Notes: generated from the sequence alone by a model not told the origin. A stretch of 64,000 nt of DNA from Ignavibacteriaceae bacterium (GCA_008933765.1 WBUK01000016.1:1-64000), one strand, 5' to 3'; positions 25,551 to 34,253 are shown, counted from the stretch's first letter. Numbers and translations: made by a program.

Positions 25551-27653
25551 TCAATCCAATTTATGATTTTTCAGTTCGTTAGCAAGCCGGGTTGCTTTGT
25601 AAAGGTCTTTAATTGCCTCGTAAATGCCCCATGAATGTACCGAAACGGTTCTGTTAGCGGTTTCATCAAAAATAAATTCACCGGGCAGACTTTCAATGTT
25701 ACCGTCAAAGGCAAGCCCCACGATCTCAGCATTTCTGTTAATAACCGGAGAGCCGGAGTTTCCGCCGATGATATCGTTAGTAGAAACGAAGTTAACGGGA
25801 ACCTGCAATTCAAAATCAGCCGGTGGGTTCACCCATTTTTGCGGAAGATCCCACGGGAATTTCTTTTCGTGGCTGTAGAACCTGTCGTACAACCCGTAAA
25901 AAGTAGTGAAAGCGGGCGCTGTTGTGCCGTTATAGTCGTAACCTTTAACCACACCGTCAGAAATTCTTAGAGAGAAAGTAGCGTCCGGCGGAATGGAAGT
26001 TCCGTAAACTTCAAAAACAGCTCTTCCGAGTTGGTCGAGATAGACCGATTCCTCAGTTTGCACTGCTTTCAACTCGTTTGAAAGCTTGGAAACAGATTCC
26101 TGAGATACGATAGCGTATTTAATGAACGGATCATCAGAGTTCAAAATTTCTTCGGGAGTTTGGTTTAAGAAATTTTCAACGCTCTGTTTTGAAGTAAGTT
26201 TGCTGTTAGAAAGGAGGTATTTGTAAGCCTCTTCTCCTTTTCTGCCACCTGTAAGAGCAATGTATGCCGGATGATTTGCACCGAGTAAGCCTTCAATAAA
26301 CTCGACATTTTCTTTGAGCATTAAATCGGCTTTATACTTATCGAAATCATCAGGGAAAACGGTGAGTTCCGGTTTTTTCCCTTTTTTAGCTGCACCAACA
26401 ATAGCGGAAGCGGTCAGGAAATATTGTGAATAAATCATCGGTTGAACCCGGAATGCCACCACTTCATTAAAAACAGAGTTGAATTTTTTCCGTCCTTCGG
26501 CAATTTTATCCCAAAGGTCGCCGTATTCTTTGTTGAGTTTAGGGTTAGCTTTAACGGCTGCTTTGAATTTGTTTTCCCAATCCTCTTTTTTCTTCATAAA
26601 GATGGGGTTGTTCAAACCGCTTAAAATACCTGAACTTGCTTTCAGACTGTTTGAAAGACCGAACAGATGGTCGTTCAATTCGTAGGCTTTATCAGGGTTT
26701 GCAGCGATATAGGCAGTGTAAACATTAACCAAACCTTTAAGGAGATTGACCTGCAGCTTCATCTCATAATCCCTTTGGGACTTAAGCATTGCAACAGTAT
26801 AGAGCCTGTTAGTTGTTCCTGGGTTTCCGACAACAAAAACCGGTTCACCGACGGTTGCTCCGTTAGTGCTCCATTTGAAATAGTGATCTGTTTTCAAAGG
26901 TTTGCCGTTATCGTCATAAACTCTGAAGAAAGTAACATCGAGGTTATATCTTGGGTAGGTGAAGTTATCAGGGTCACCGCCAAAAAAGCCAATCTGATCT
27001 TCAGGTGCAAAAACCAAGCGGACATCGTTATACCTTTTAAAACCGTAGAGGGAGTATTTACCGCCATTGAAAAAAGTAACCACTTGCGACTTTAAGCCTT
27101 TTTCCTTGTTAAGGTTGGCAATAAGTTCTTTCTTTTTGTTATCGCGGTTTTTAATTTTTTCTTCGTCAGTTGTTCCTGCATCCATGGCAGCACGGATTTG
27201 GTCGGTAACATCTTCAATATAAACGAGTTGCTCGACATACAGCCCGGGCACTTTTCTTTCATCATCCAGAGTAGGAGCCCAGAATCCATCGCGGTGCAGG
27301 TCTTCACCATCCCTTGTAACTTCAGTTATACTTTCGCGACCGCAGTGGTGGTTAGTCATCACAAGCCCATCTTCAGAAACAAAAGAAGCAGAGCAGTAGT
27401 TTGCAAATCTTAGCGCCGACATTCTGACATTATCGAACCAGGCAGAACCCGGTGTGAAGTCGTAAGCCGCAGTAAAGTAGTCGGTAGGTGGGAAGTCAAA
27501 AGTCCACATCCTGCCTGTATCAAACTTGCCGGCTTTAACCGTATCAAGGTTTACATTCGCATACTGTGCAGAAACAGAAAAGGAAAGTGAAAAAATGGTG
27601 AGTAAGAAAAGGGATAAAACTTTTTTGGGTGTTTTGAAGAGATGGTATAGCAT
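25551..27653 (-). CDS. S46-family dipeptidyl peptidase, DPP7-like
   Basis: A 700-residue secreted serine peptidase with a signal peptide (KVLSLFLLTIFSLSFSVSAQ). The catalytic His lies in VMTNHHCGRES (residues 99-107) and the nucleophile Ser in GGNSGSPVIN near the C-terminus. S46 enzymes remove dipeptides from peptide N-termini in the periplasm. Eighteen residues after the serine the motif is AFDGN: a Gly at this place is typical of DPP7 (hydrophobic P1), whereas DPP11 enzymes have Arg there. A monocistronic unit with its own terminator. The region upstream has two related AAAGAATCT stretches of unknown meaning. Confidence 0.92.
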   Translation of the reverse strand: MLYHLFKTPKKVLSLFLLTIFSLSFSVSAQYANVNLDTVKAGKFDTGRMWTFDFPPTDYFTAAYDFTPGSAWFDNVRMSALRFANYCSASFVSEDGLVMTNHHCGRESITEVTRDGEDLHRDGFWAPTLDDERKVPGLYVEQLVYIEDVTDQIRAAMDAGTTDEEKIKNRDNKKKELIANLNKEKGLKSQVVTFFNGGKYSLYGFKRYNDVRLVFAPEDQIGFFGGDPDNFTYPRYNLDVTFFRVYDDNGKPLKTDHYFKWSTNGATVGEPVFVVGNPGTTNRLYTVAMLKSQRDYEMKLQVNLLKGLVNVYTAYIAANPDKAYELNDHLFGLSNSLKASSGILSGLNNPIFMKKKEDWENKFKAAVKANPKLNKEYGDLWDKIAEGRKKFNSVFNEVVAFRVQPMIYSQYFLTASAIVGAAKKGKKPELTVFPDDFDKYKADLMLKENVEFIEGLLGANHPAYIALTGGRKGEEAYKYLLSNSKLTSKQSVENFLNQTPEEILNSDDPFIKYAIVSQESVSKLSNELKAVQTEESVYLDQLGRAVFEVYGTSIPPDATFSLRISDGVVKGYDYNGTTAPAFTTFYGLYDRFYSHEKKFPWDLPQKWVNPPADFELQVPVNFVSTNDIIGGNSGSPVINRNAEIVGLAFDGNIESLPGEFIFDETANRTVSVHSWGIYEAIKDLYKATRLANELKNHKLD

Positions 27654-27809
27654 AATCTCCTGTCCTAAGTAAGTGAAATCAAAAAATTAAAGAATCTAAT
27701 TTGAAAAATAAAGAATCTGATTTTAAAGTTATGGGATTTTACCGAAATGGTGCGATAAAATTTGACAAACTGCAAAACAAAATGATAAATGGCAATAAGG
27801 GTTACAGGA

Positions 27810-28223
27810 TCAAGTGGCGCAAGAATTGCAATATTTTGCGTTCAAAATGTGAGCAGTAATCAATGAGATACCGCCGGCAACAACGAGCAAAAGATGAAGG
27901 TTAAGCTCGAAGCCGGTGTGGTCGTGCTCGTGGCTGTGCCCCAGCAGAATTGTGGAAAGCACTATTAACAAAGTGCCAATGCTAAGAAGTGCAATGACGA
28001 GAGAATCGCGGTGCGAGCGCCACGCTTTGCGGATTGTATAAGCAGAAACGGGGACAACGAGAAAAGCCAAAAGATCGTGAAGGAACCCACCGGCACCGCT
28101 GATTGCAAGCGCAGTAAGAATAACGGGGCGGAGTGTACATTCAATAAGGCAGAGAGTGGAAATAGTGATCCCGGTTTTATCTATTCCGTGATACTTGTGG
28201 TGTTCGATCTTTTCGAATTTCAA
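27810..28223 (-). CDS. MerC-domain membrane protein
   Basis: A 137-residue integral membrane protein with about four hydrophobic segments. TLCLIECTLRPVILTAL carries a cysteine pair in the first helix, as in MerC-type transporters, followed by a His-rich loop GHSHEHDH and a final CNSC motif. These residues suggest binding of a soft or transition metal such as zinc, copper or mercury. It faces a Fur-family regulator gene across a shared 149-bp control region with a palindrome overlapping its -33 element, so metal-dependent repression is likely. No other mer genes are present, so mercury resistance itself is doubtful. Confidence 0.7.
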   Translation of the reverse strand: MKFEKIEHHKYHGIDKTGITISTLCLIECTLRPVILTALAISGAGGFLHDLLAFLVVPVSAYTIRKAWRSHRDSLVIALLSIGTLLIVLSTILLGHSHEHDHTGFELNLHLLLVVAGGISLITAHILNAKYCNSCAT

Positions 28224-28254
28224 ATTATATCCGTAGTTTTAAATTTTTAGCGTA

Positions 28255-28313
28255 CAAATATAACGGTTGCAGTCTATACTTGCAACAATGTTGCATAAAT
28301 AATTTTAGTTTTG
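28255..28313. promoter_or_regulatory. Divergent promoters and Fur/Zur-type operator
   Basis: The palindrome TGCAACAATGTTGCA (6-bp arms, 3-nt centre) lies at 28281-28295, and a further half-site GTTGCA at 28266-28271 makes a second inverted pair with it. On the minus strand TTG-N20-TATATTTG (-7 at 28262-28255) forms a promoter for the MerC-like gene whose -33 lies in the palindrome. On the + strand TAGTTTTG at 28306-28313 fits a -7 element for the regulator gene. A bound dimer would block the leftward promoter directly. Confidence 0.6.
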
Positions 28314-28372
28314 TAGATTTGAACCGCTAAAAATAATTTTTGCTCGCTGAAAAAGTTTGTGAAGAAAGAAAA

Positions 28373-28798
28373 ATGAAAAAACCGGAAACACTTCTAAAAC
28401 GACATCATGTTCGGGTAACAAACATCCGGAAAGAGATTGTTGCTGCGCTGTTGGAGAAAGAAACGGCTCTTTCGTATCGTGAAATACGGGACTGTATCTG
28501 CGAGAGCCACGACCGTGTTACGGTTTACCGCACGCTTAACACATTTGTTAACGAGGGGATAATGCACACTATTTCCTCTGCGGATGGAGTGGTAAGATAC
28601 GCTTTGTGTTCGGATGGATCGTGCGAACCCCACCATCATGATGACCGGCACATCCACTTCCTTTGTAAGAAGTGCGGGCGGACTTTCTGCCTTCCCTTCA
28701 GAGCACAACCCGACTTTGAAATACCCACCGGCTATAAAATGGATTCGTTCGAAATTTCCGTTTCAGGGCTTTGCGAAAACTGTTTGAACCCTTCCTGA
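28373..28798 (+). CDS. Fur-family metal-responsive repressor (possibly Zur)
   Basis: A 141-residue regulator. The N-terminal winged helix includes VTNIRKEIVAALLEKETALSYREIRD and the recognition helix HDRVTVYRTLNTFVNEG. The metal part has HHHDDRHIHFLCKKCGRTFC, with His residues and a CxxC pair, and a second C-x2-C (LCENC) at the C-terminus for structural zinc. Whether it senses iron, zinc or peroxide cannot be decided from sequence; linkage to a MerC-like transporter and the GTTGCA-type palindrome make zinc a reasonable guess. ATG 28373 is chosen over TTG 28340 because the protein then begins at the usual place (MKKPETLLKRHHVRVT). Confidence 0.85.
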   Translation: MKKPETLLKRHHVRVTNIRKEIVAALLEKETALSYREIRDCICESHDRVTVYRTLNTFVNEGIMHTISSADGVVRYALCSDGSCEPHHHDDRHIHFLCKKCGRTFCLPFRAQPDFEIPTGYKMDSFEISVSGLCENCLNPS

Positions 28799-28821
28799 AA
28801 GGTGAATTTACCGTAATTCGT

Positions 28822-28829
28822 TACATTTG
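28822..28829 (+). promoter_or_regulatory. Candidate -7 element for glnS
   Basis: TACATTTG fits TAnnTTTG exactly and lies 36 bp before the glnS ATG. No TTTG is found at the expected upstream distance. Confidence 0.35.
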
Positions 28830-28865
28830 TAGTTTGATTTCAACAATATTTAACGAATTAACAAA

Positions 28866-30575
28866 ATGGCAGAAAACCCGGAAAAGAACAACGGCGCCGC
28901 AGAAGGCACCCCGAGAGATTTTATACGAACAATAATTGATGAAGACCTTAGAACCGGCAAGAACGGAACGAGAGTCCACACCCGATTTCCACCCGAACCG
29001 AACGGCTACCTGCATATCGGTCATGCAAAATCGATCTGCTTGAATTTTGGAATTGGTTTAGAGTATAACGGGCGCACGAACCTAAGATTTGACGACACCA
29101 ACCCAAGCAAAGAGGAGACGGAATATGTTGACTCGATTATGGAGGATGTGAAGTGGTTGGGATTCGATTGGGGTGAAGGGCTGTTTTACGCTTCCGACTA
29201 CTTTCAGCAGCTTTATGACTTTGCGGAACAGCTGATCCTGAAAGGGAAAGCGTTCGTGTGCGATCTTAGCGCAGAAGAAATGAGAATTTACCGAGGGACA
29301 CTCACTGAACCGGGGAAAGAAAGCCCCTGGCGAAACAGAAGCATTGATGAAAACCTTGACCTATTCAGAAGGATGAGGTCAGGCGAGTTCCCCGATGGGT
29401 CAAAAACGCTGCGCGCTAAGATTGATATGAGTTCCGGCAACATTAACATGCGCGACCCCGTTATCTACAGAATTATGCGAGCGCACCACCACAGAACCGG
29501 CGAGGAGTGGTGCATCTATCCGATGTACGACTATGCGCACTGCCTTTCGGATATGTTGGAGGGGATAACCCACTCAATTTGCACATTGGAGTTTGAAGAT
29601 CACCGTCCGCTTTACGATTGGGTTTTGGATACACTTGAAACACCGTGTCATCCACAGCAGATAGAGTTCGCCCGGCTTAACTTAAATTACACAATTATGA
29701 GCAAAAGAAAGCTGAACGAACTTGTTACGAAGGGTTTTGTTTCCGGTTGGGACGACCCCCGAATGCCCACTATAGCCGGCTTAAGGCGACGCGGCTACAC
29801 ACCGGCTTCAATTCGTAATTTTGCCGAAAGGGTGGGAGTGGCAAAGAGGGAATCGATAATTGATGTGGCGCTTTTAGAATACTCGATCCGTGAAGATTTA
29901 AACCGCAACGCCGAAAGAGCAATGGCTGTTTTAAACCCTTTGAAAGTGATTATTACAAACTACCCCGAGGGGGTAATTGAAGAGATGGAGTTCACGATAA
30001 ACCCTGAGGACCCGGAGAAAGGAAGCCGAAAAGTGGAGTTTTCACGCGAACTTTGGATTGAAAGGGAGGACTTCATGGAAGAACCCGTTAAAGGTTACTT
30101 CAGACTTTTCCCGGGTAACGAAGTCCGTTTCAGGTGGGCTTACTTCATCAAGTGCACGGGTTATAAAAAAGATGAAGCAACAGGTGAAGTAACCGAAATT
30201 TACTGCGAGTATGACCCTGAGAGCCGGGGTGGGAACTCACCGGATGGCAGGAAAGTAAAAGGTACTATACACTGGGTTTCTGCGGCGCATGCTTTCGAGG
30301 CAGAAGTGAGGTTGTACGACAGGCTTTTTGACCATATAGACCCGAACAAACCCGAAGAAGGGAAAGAATGGACGGATAATCTTAACCCTAATTCGTTAAC
30401 GGTTCTCAACAACTGCAAATTAGAGCCTTATCTTAAGAATGCACAGCCGGGTTACATCTGCCAGTTTGAAAGATTGGGTTATTTTTGTGCGGATATAAAA
30501 GATTCAGCTCCGGGGAAACCGGTTTTTAACAGAACGGTTACACTTCGGGACACATGGGCGAAAGTTAATAAGTAG
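28866..30575 (+). CDS. glnS: Glutaminyl-tRNA synthetase
   Basis: A 569-residue class I aminoacyl-tRNA synthetase that charges tRNA-Gln. The HIGH motif is [16 protein letters not shown] and the KMSKS-equivalent is [25 protein letters not shown] and FDDTNP are the Gln/Glu signature blocks. The anticodon-binding beta-barrels fill the C-terminal 230 residues. Length and ends match typical bacterial GlnRS, so tRNA-Gln is probably charged directly rather than through the amidotransferase route. The last codons and stop are included in a perfect-period 75-bp tandem duplication. Confidence 0.97.
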   Translation: MAENPEKNNGAAEGTPRDFIRTIIDEDLRTGKNGTRVHTRFPPEPNGYLHIGHAKSICLNFGIGLEYNGRTNLRFDDTNPSKEETEYVDSIMEDVKWLGFDWGEGLFYASDYFQQLYDFAEQLILKGKAFVCDLSAEEMRIYRGTLTEPGKESPWRNRSIDENLDLFRRMRSGEFPDGSKTLRAKIDMSSGNINMRDPVIYRIMRAHHHRTGEEWCIYPMYDYAHCLSDMLEGITHSICTLEFEDHRPLYDWVLDTLETPCHPQQIEFARLNLNYTIMSKRKLNELVTKGFVSGWDDPRMPTIAGLRRRGYTPASIRNFAERVGVAKRESIIDVALLEYSIREDLNRNAERAMAVLNPLKVIITNYPEGVIEEMEFTINPEDPEKGSRKVEFSRELWIEREDFMEEPVKGYFRLFPGNEVRFRWAYFIKCTGYKKDEATGEVTEIYCEYDPESRGGNSPDGRKVKGTIHWVSAAHAFEAEVRLYDRLFDHIDPNKPEEGKEWTDNLNPNSLTVLNNCKLEPYLKNAQPGYICQFERLGYFCADIKDSAPGKPVFNRTVTLRDTWAKVNK

Positions 30576-30719
30576 CCGTTAATATCATTTATTGATTTTC
30601 GTGCTTAATGCAGTGCCTGTGAAAGAATGAGAGAGGAAGTTAATAAGTAGCCGTTAGTATTATTTATTGATTTTCGTGCTTAATGCAGTGCCTGTGAAAG
30701 AATGAGAGAGGAAGTTAAT
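30562..30719 (+). repeat. 75-bp tandem duplication across the glnS stop codon
   Basis: 30562-30636 is repeated at 30637-30711 with two base changes, and eight further bases (30712-30719) begin a third copy. The first copy contains the last four codons and stop of glnS. The rest of the 332-bp gap to 30908 has a short degenerate repeat (TTTGCGAA and TTCCGGGATTT, each twice). Confidence 0.95.
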
Positions 30720-30907
30720 TAATTAGGGTTGACGGAGAGCAAAAAATCAACAGCAGGGAAAAGTAATTTTTGGGAAATCTGATTGTTTTTATATCCTTTG
30801 AGTTCGGGATATACAATGCAGTTCTACGAAGAATTTCCGGGATTTGCGAATATCTTCGAAAAATTTGCGAAAAATTTTCCGGGATTTAGCCAAGAAAAGG
30901 TATTAAA

Positions 30908-31549
30908 ATGAGAATAAACAGAACAATTTTTTTAGTTTTCAGTTGCCTTTCTTTCTTCTTTTTACTGAGTGCGGTTTCGCTTGCACAAGAAGGGAAAAAG
31001 AAAGAGGAAGTTACGGTTCCGCCCGATACCGGGTATGTGCCGGCACCGGTTGAAGTGCCCGGTAAAGAATTAGAAGAGGAAGAACCCGGCGCAGTGGATC
31101 GCGGATTCTATAAAGAGATGCCCGATGAAGCGGGATTAGTTGCCACGACAGATTTCTTGCTTGGGATGTACACTGCAAAAGCGGAAAAGAAGGAAACTGC
31201 CTTTAAGAATGCAGTGGAAGGAGCAAAAACCGACCTTTCTTCCAAACTTAATGAACAATTGGAAAATTATCAGCTTTCACTTAAAAAAGAGAAATTAACG
31301 GACGCTAAAGATGTTTTCGACGCTTTTGCAAAAGCAGGTGAAACTGCAAAAGCTGAGCTGTTGAAAAACCCTGAGATAATCGACAGTTCATTTTCGCAAG
31401 TGAAAGAGGGTTGGGAAGCAACCGTGCTTCTTGAAGTGAAAGTTGAGGATTTGCAGAAAAAATTGGTTGATCTTTCCAAAGATAAGCCAAGTTTAGTGAA
31501 AACGAAACTGTTTAAAGATTTGGCGGCTTCCGCAGCAATAAAGGAATAA
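30908..31549 (+). CDS. Secreted alpha-helical protein, unknown function
   Basis: A 213-residue protein with a signal peptide (IFLVFSCLSFFFLLSAVSLAQ), a Pro/Glu-rich stretch (VPAPVEVPGKELEEEEPG) and a mainly helical domain (about 85-213) with KNAVEGAKTDLSSKLNEQLE and VKEGWEATVLLEVKVEDLQKKL. The last domain loosely recalls LPP20/FlgT-like envelope proteins (repeated Ala-rich helix, then one strand pair), but this is weak. No lipobox is present. It stands alone between glnS and the two-component system. Confidence 0.55.
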   Translation: MRINRTIFLVFSCLSFFFLLSAVSLAQEGKKKEEVTVPPDTGYVPAPVEVPGKELEEEEPGAVDRGFYKEMPDEAGLVATTDFLLGMYTAKAEKKETAFKNAVEGAKTDLSSKLNEQLENYQLSLKKEKLTDAKDVFDAFAKAGETAKAELLKNPEIIDSSFSQVKEGWEATVLLEVKVEDLQKKLVDLSKDKPSLVKTKLFKDLAASAAIKE

Positions 31550-31727
31550 TCGTAGGTTTTATAACCTGTTAGCCGGGTTGCGATTTTAAATTTAGTTATT
31601 TACGATAAGATAACGCAGTTTTTCCGTAAGGAAATTTAGCAGGCAAAATGGATAATCCGGCTTATGAGTCACACTGAAGGAGTTGGCACTTGAAAGAAAA
31701 TAATAAGCGAAAGAAGCCGGCACCACA

Positions 31728-32405
31728 ATGAAGATTCTGATAATTGAAGATGAAAAAGAATTATCAAAATCGATCTGCGAATATCTTGAGAGTGAAAAAT
31801 ATCTGATTGATACTGCTGCAGATTTTGACACAGGGCTTTACTTCATCGGAATGTACGATTATGACTGTTTGATAATCGACCTGATGTTGCCGGGCGGATC
31901 GGGGTTCGACCTCGTAAAAGAAGCTAAAAAACTGAGAAGTGACTCAGGCATTATAATTATTACCGCCAAAAACACTCTTGACGACAGGCTATCAGGGCTT
32001 GACCTTGGTGCTGACGACTACCTTCAAAAACCTTTCCATTTGGCAGAACTTGCCGCCAGGATTCGATCCGTAATCAGACGACGGAGGTTCTCAGGCAACA
32101 CATCAATCACTTTAAATGAAATAGAGATCAATCCTACACAGCGGGAGGTTAAAGTGTGCGGGCGAGAAGTAGAGCTTACGCGCCGGGAATACGATATTTT
32201 GATGTTCTTCGTTAGTAATCAGAATAAGGTTTTGGTTAAAGAATCAATAGTTGAGCATGTTTGGGGCGATGACTCAAGTTCTTTCGATAATTACGATTTT
32301 GTTTACACACACATTAAAAATCTGCGTAAAAAACTTAAAACAGCCGGTTCGGGCGACTATATTTCCTCCGTTTATGGTGTTGGCTACAGGTTCAGCATAA
32401 CATGA
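31728..32405 (+). CDS. OmpR/PhoB-family response regulator
   Basis: A 225-residue DNA-binding regulator. The receiver domain (1-115) has the acidic pair in LIIEDEKEL, phosphoacceptor Asp51 in LIIDLMLPGG, and Lys in YLQKPFH. The winged-helix output (about 130-225) has ELTRREYDILMFF and DFVYTHIKNLRKKL, ending VYGVGYRFSI. It is activated by the kinase encoded next door. Its own stop is inside a 68-bp duplication that separates it from the kinase gene. A probable target site is at 33743-33761. Confidence 0.93.
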   Translation: MKILIIEDEKELSKSICEYLESEKYLIDTAADFDTGLYFIGMYDYDCLIIDLMLPGGSGFDLVKEAKKLRSDSGIIIITAKNTLDDRLSGLDLGADDYLQKPFHLAELAARIRSVIRRRRFSGNTSITLNEIEINPTQREVKVCGREVELTRREYDILMFFVSNQNKVLVKESIVEHVWGDDSSSFDNYDFVYTHIKNLRKKLKTAGSGDYISSVYGVGYRFSIT

Positions 32406-32476
32406 AACGGGTTTACAACAGCATGCCATATCCCGCCACTTCCAAAGCAGGCTACAGGTTCAGCATAACATGAAAC
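32382..32476 (+). repeat. 27-bp direct repeat at the regulator/kinase junction
   Basis: GGCTACAGGTTCAGCATAAC and the next seven bases (ATGAAAC) at 32382-32408 recur exactly at 32450-32476, a 68-bp period. The first copy holds the regulator stop; the second supplies the kinase start codon. Confidence 0.95.
32402..32473 (+). other. 23-codon bridging reading frame between regulator and kinase
   Basis: ATG at 32402 overlaps the regulator stop (ATGA). The frame runs 23 codons (MKRVYNSMP... to ...GYRFSI) and stops at TGA 32471-32473, which overlaps the kinase ATG at 32470 (again ATGA). It is created by the 68-bp duplication and could relay ribosomes from one gene to the next. There is no evidence that the peptide has a function of its own. 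Confidence 0.5.
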
Positions 32477-33654
32477 TGATCCGCAAAATCAGCATTTACT
32501 TTTTTCTCATCTCATTGGTGTTTTTCATCGGCACTTCCATTGTAATCAACATGTTGATTCGCCGGGCGATTCAGGAGGATATTGACCGTCAATTAGCGGG
32601 GATAATAAGAATTGCAGCAGATGAGTTGCGAAAAGGCAAGGCGGTCAGTTTTCCCCCTTTTGTTGAAGTTACCCCGAGTATGTACGGAGACAGCGAAGTG
32701 AAAACCGCCGATGTGAACATAATGCTTAAAGGGTGGGATGAACCGGAAGAGTACCGCCAGATGACATCTTATCTGAAAATTAACGGCAAGTTCTACCGGA
32801 TTGACGCCAGAATTTCGATGATGGAAAAGACGGAAATGATGGAAGATTTGGCTTTGATGGCATTTTTAGCAGTGTTTGCAACTTTTTTGGCGCTTTTTAT
32901 AGTAAGCAGGTTTGGATCGGGTAGGATGTTCAAAGATTTTTTCAAAACAATCGGCAAATTAGAAGCATTTTCGTTGCAAAGGGGTGCTCCGATTGTTTAT
33001 GAGCACTCAAAAATTTCCGAGTTTGACGAGTTGAATAAGTCGGTGGCTTTCCTTTCTGAAAAGACGGTTACCGAATACAAAAACCTGCGGGAGTTTAACT
33101 CGGAGGTAAACCATGAGATGCAGACTCCGCTTGCGGTTATCAGGTCAAAAGTGGAGTTGTTGCTGCAAAATGAGGAGTTAAACGCCGAAACAATCGAAAA
33201 ATATCAGATAATTTTGGAAAATCTGAACAAAACGAACCGAATTAATCGTTCGATTTTACTTCTGAACAAACTTGAAAACAGCGAGCTTTTTGAAACCGGA
33301 AGTTGCTCGGTTAAAGCGGCACTTGAAACTGTTCTGGCAAATAACCGTGAAAAAGCACAATTTGAGGGGATAACGATTTCCGTTGATATTCAAAATGATT
33401 TTGAAGCTGAAACCAATGAAAATTTACTGGATATTTTGCTTCAAAACATAATTAGCAACGCCATTAAGCACAACCGGCAGGGTGGGGAAGTGTCGGTTGT
33501 ATTAAAGGGAAGAGAACTGCTGGTCAGCAACACTTCCCGTGAGATTGAGGGGGATACAAATCGCTTTTTTGAAAGTTTTGTTCACGAGGGGAGTTCGAGT
33601 GACTCAGTTGGGCTTGGTTTAACGATAGTCCGGAAAATTTGCGATCTTTATTAA
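32470..33654 (+). CDS. Sensor histidine kinase, apparently cut short by a stop codon
   Basis: A 394-residue membrane kinase: helix 1 (IYFFLISLVFFIGTSIVINML), periplasmic sensor (about 31-125), helix 2 (LALMAFLAVFATFLALFIV), then HisKA with EVNHEMQTP (His215) and HATPase_c with NIISNAIKHN and a G2 box GLGLTIVRKICDLY. It ends abruptly there. Reading through the TAA at 33652 gives 18 more codons (FGVSNGFEGGRYFIKIIF) to a second TAA at 33709, exactly the C-terminal strand region usually seen in such kinases. A single base change to TAA is likely. It phosphorylates the upstream regulator; whether the shortened form works is unknown. Confidence 0.88.
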   Translation: MKLIRKISIYFFLISLVFFIGTSIVINMLIRRAIQEDIDRQLAGIIRIAADELRKGKAVSFPPFVEVTPSMYGDSEVKTADVNIMLKGWDEPEEYRQMTSYLKINGKFYRIDARISMMEKTEMMEDLALMAFLAVFATFLALFIVSRFGSGRMFKDFFKTIGKLEAFSLQRGAPIVYEHSKISEFDELNKSVAFLSEKTVTEYKNLREFNSEVNHEMQTPLAVIRSKVELLLQNEELNAETIEKYQIILENLNKTNRINRSILLLNKLENSELFETGSCSVKAALETVLANNREKAQFEGITISVDIQNDFEAETNENLLDILLQNIISNAIKHNRQGGEVSVVLKGRELLVSNTSREIEGDTNRFFESFVHEGSSSDSVGLGLTIVRKICDLY

Positions 33655-33742
33655 TTTGGGGTTTCCAACGGCTTTGAGGGCGGGCGTTACTTCATCAAAA
33701 TTATTTTTTAATTTTTTTTATTTTTTCGGGGGTTGCGAAAAA

Positions 33743-33776
33743 TTCAGAATCTCTTCAGAATTGGTTTTTAGATTTG
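33743..33776 (+). promoter_or_regulatory. Direct-repeat operator and -7 element upstream of the PepSY-like gene
   Basis: TTCAGAAT occurs at 33743-33750 and again at 33754-33761, exactly 11 bp apart, the spacing of OmpR/PhoB-family binding sites. TAGATTTG at 33769-33776 fits the Bacteroidota -7 element, and no -33 TTTG is present where the repeats lie. This is the layout of an activator-dependent promoter. Confidence 0.6.
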
Positions 33777-33821
33777 ACACCGTAATTAATTCAATTTTCT
33801 AAAAATTAATGAGGTTTAACA

Positions 33822-34253
33822 ATGAAGATAATGAATTTTGCGGTTGCAGTTCTTCTGCTTGCAAGTGTTACTTTTGCACAAAGTATTAAAGTGCCGAAAG
33901 AGGTTACTGCTGCCTTTAATAAGCTGTACCCAACTGTTAAGACGGTGGAATGGAAGAAAGAAGGCAAATCAAACTTTGAGGCGAAATTCAAAGAGAATGG
34001 GATGTCAACCGCTGTGGTTTTTGAACCGAACGGAAAAGTTATGGAAACTGAAAAAGAAGTTTCGTTCAGCGTTCTTCCCAAAAGTGCCGGCGACTATATT
34101 GCCGCACACTTCAAAGGCTATCAAAAAGTGAAAGCTGTTGAAATTACTAACAGCGCAGGTACTGTAACTTACGAGGCGAAAGTTCAGAAAGGAAAGGACA
34201 AACAAGAACTGCTGTTTGATAAATCCGGCAAATTCCTGAAAAAGACTGCGTAA
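33822..34253 (+). CDS. Periplasmic PepSY-like (DUF2874) protein
   Basis: A 143-residue secreted protein: a signal peptide (IMNFAVAVLLLASVTFAQ), then two similar halves of the PepSY-like type. KEVTAAFNKLYPTVKTVEWKKEG with FEAKFKENG, and AGDYIAAHFKGYQKV with VTYEAKVQKGK, match each other in layout. Such proteins are commonly linked to two-component systems in Bacteroidota and may inhibit or sense periplasmic proteins, but their function is not settled. The gene follows the kinase and a likely regulator-binding site, so it is probably the system's main target. Confidence 0.8.
   Translation: MKIMNFAVAVLLLASVTFAQSIKVPKEVTAAFNKLYPTVKTVEWKKEGKSNFEAKFKENGMSTAVVFEPNGKVMETEKEVSFSVLPKSAGDYIAAHFKGYQKVKAVEITNSAGTVTYEAKVQKGKDKQELLFDKSGKFLKKTA

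Noticed and set aside
27810-28223. Mercury-resistance operon
   Set aside because: Only a MerC-like protein is present; no merA, merT, merP or MerR. The neighbour is Fur-family.
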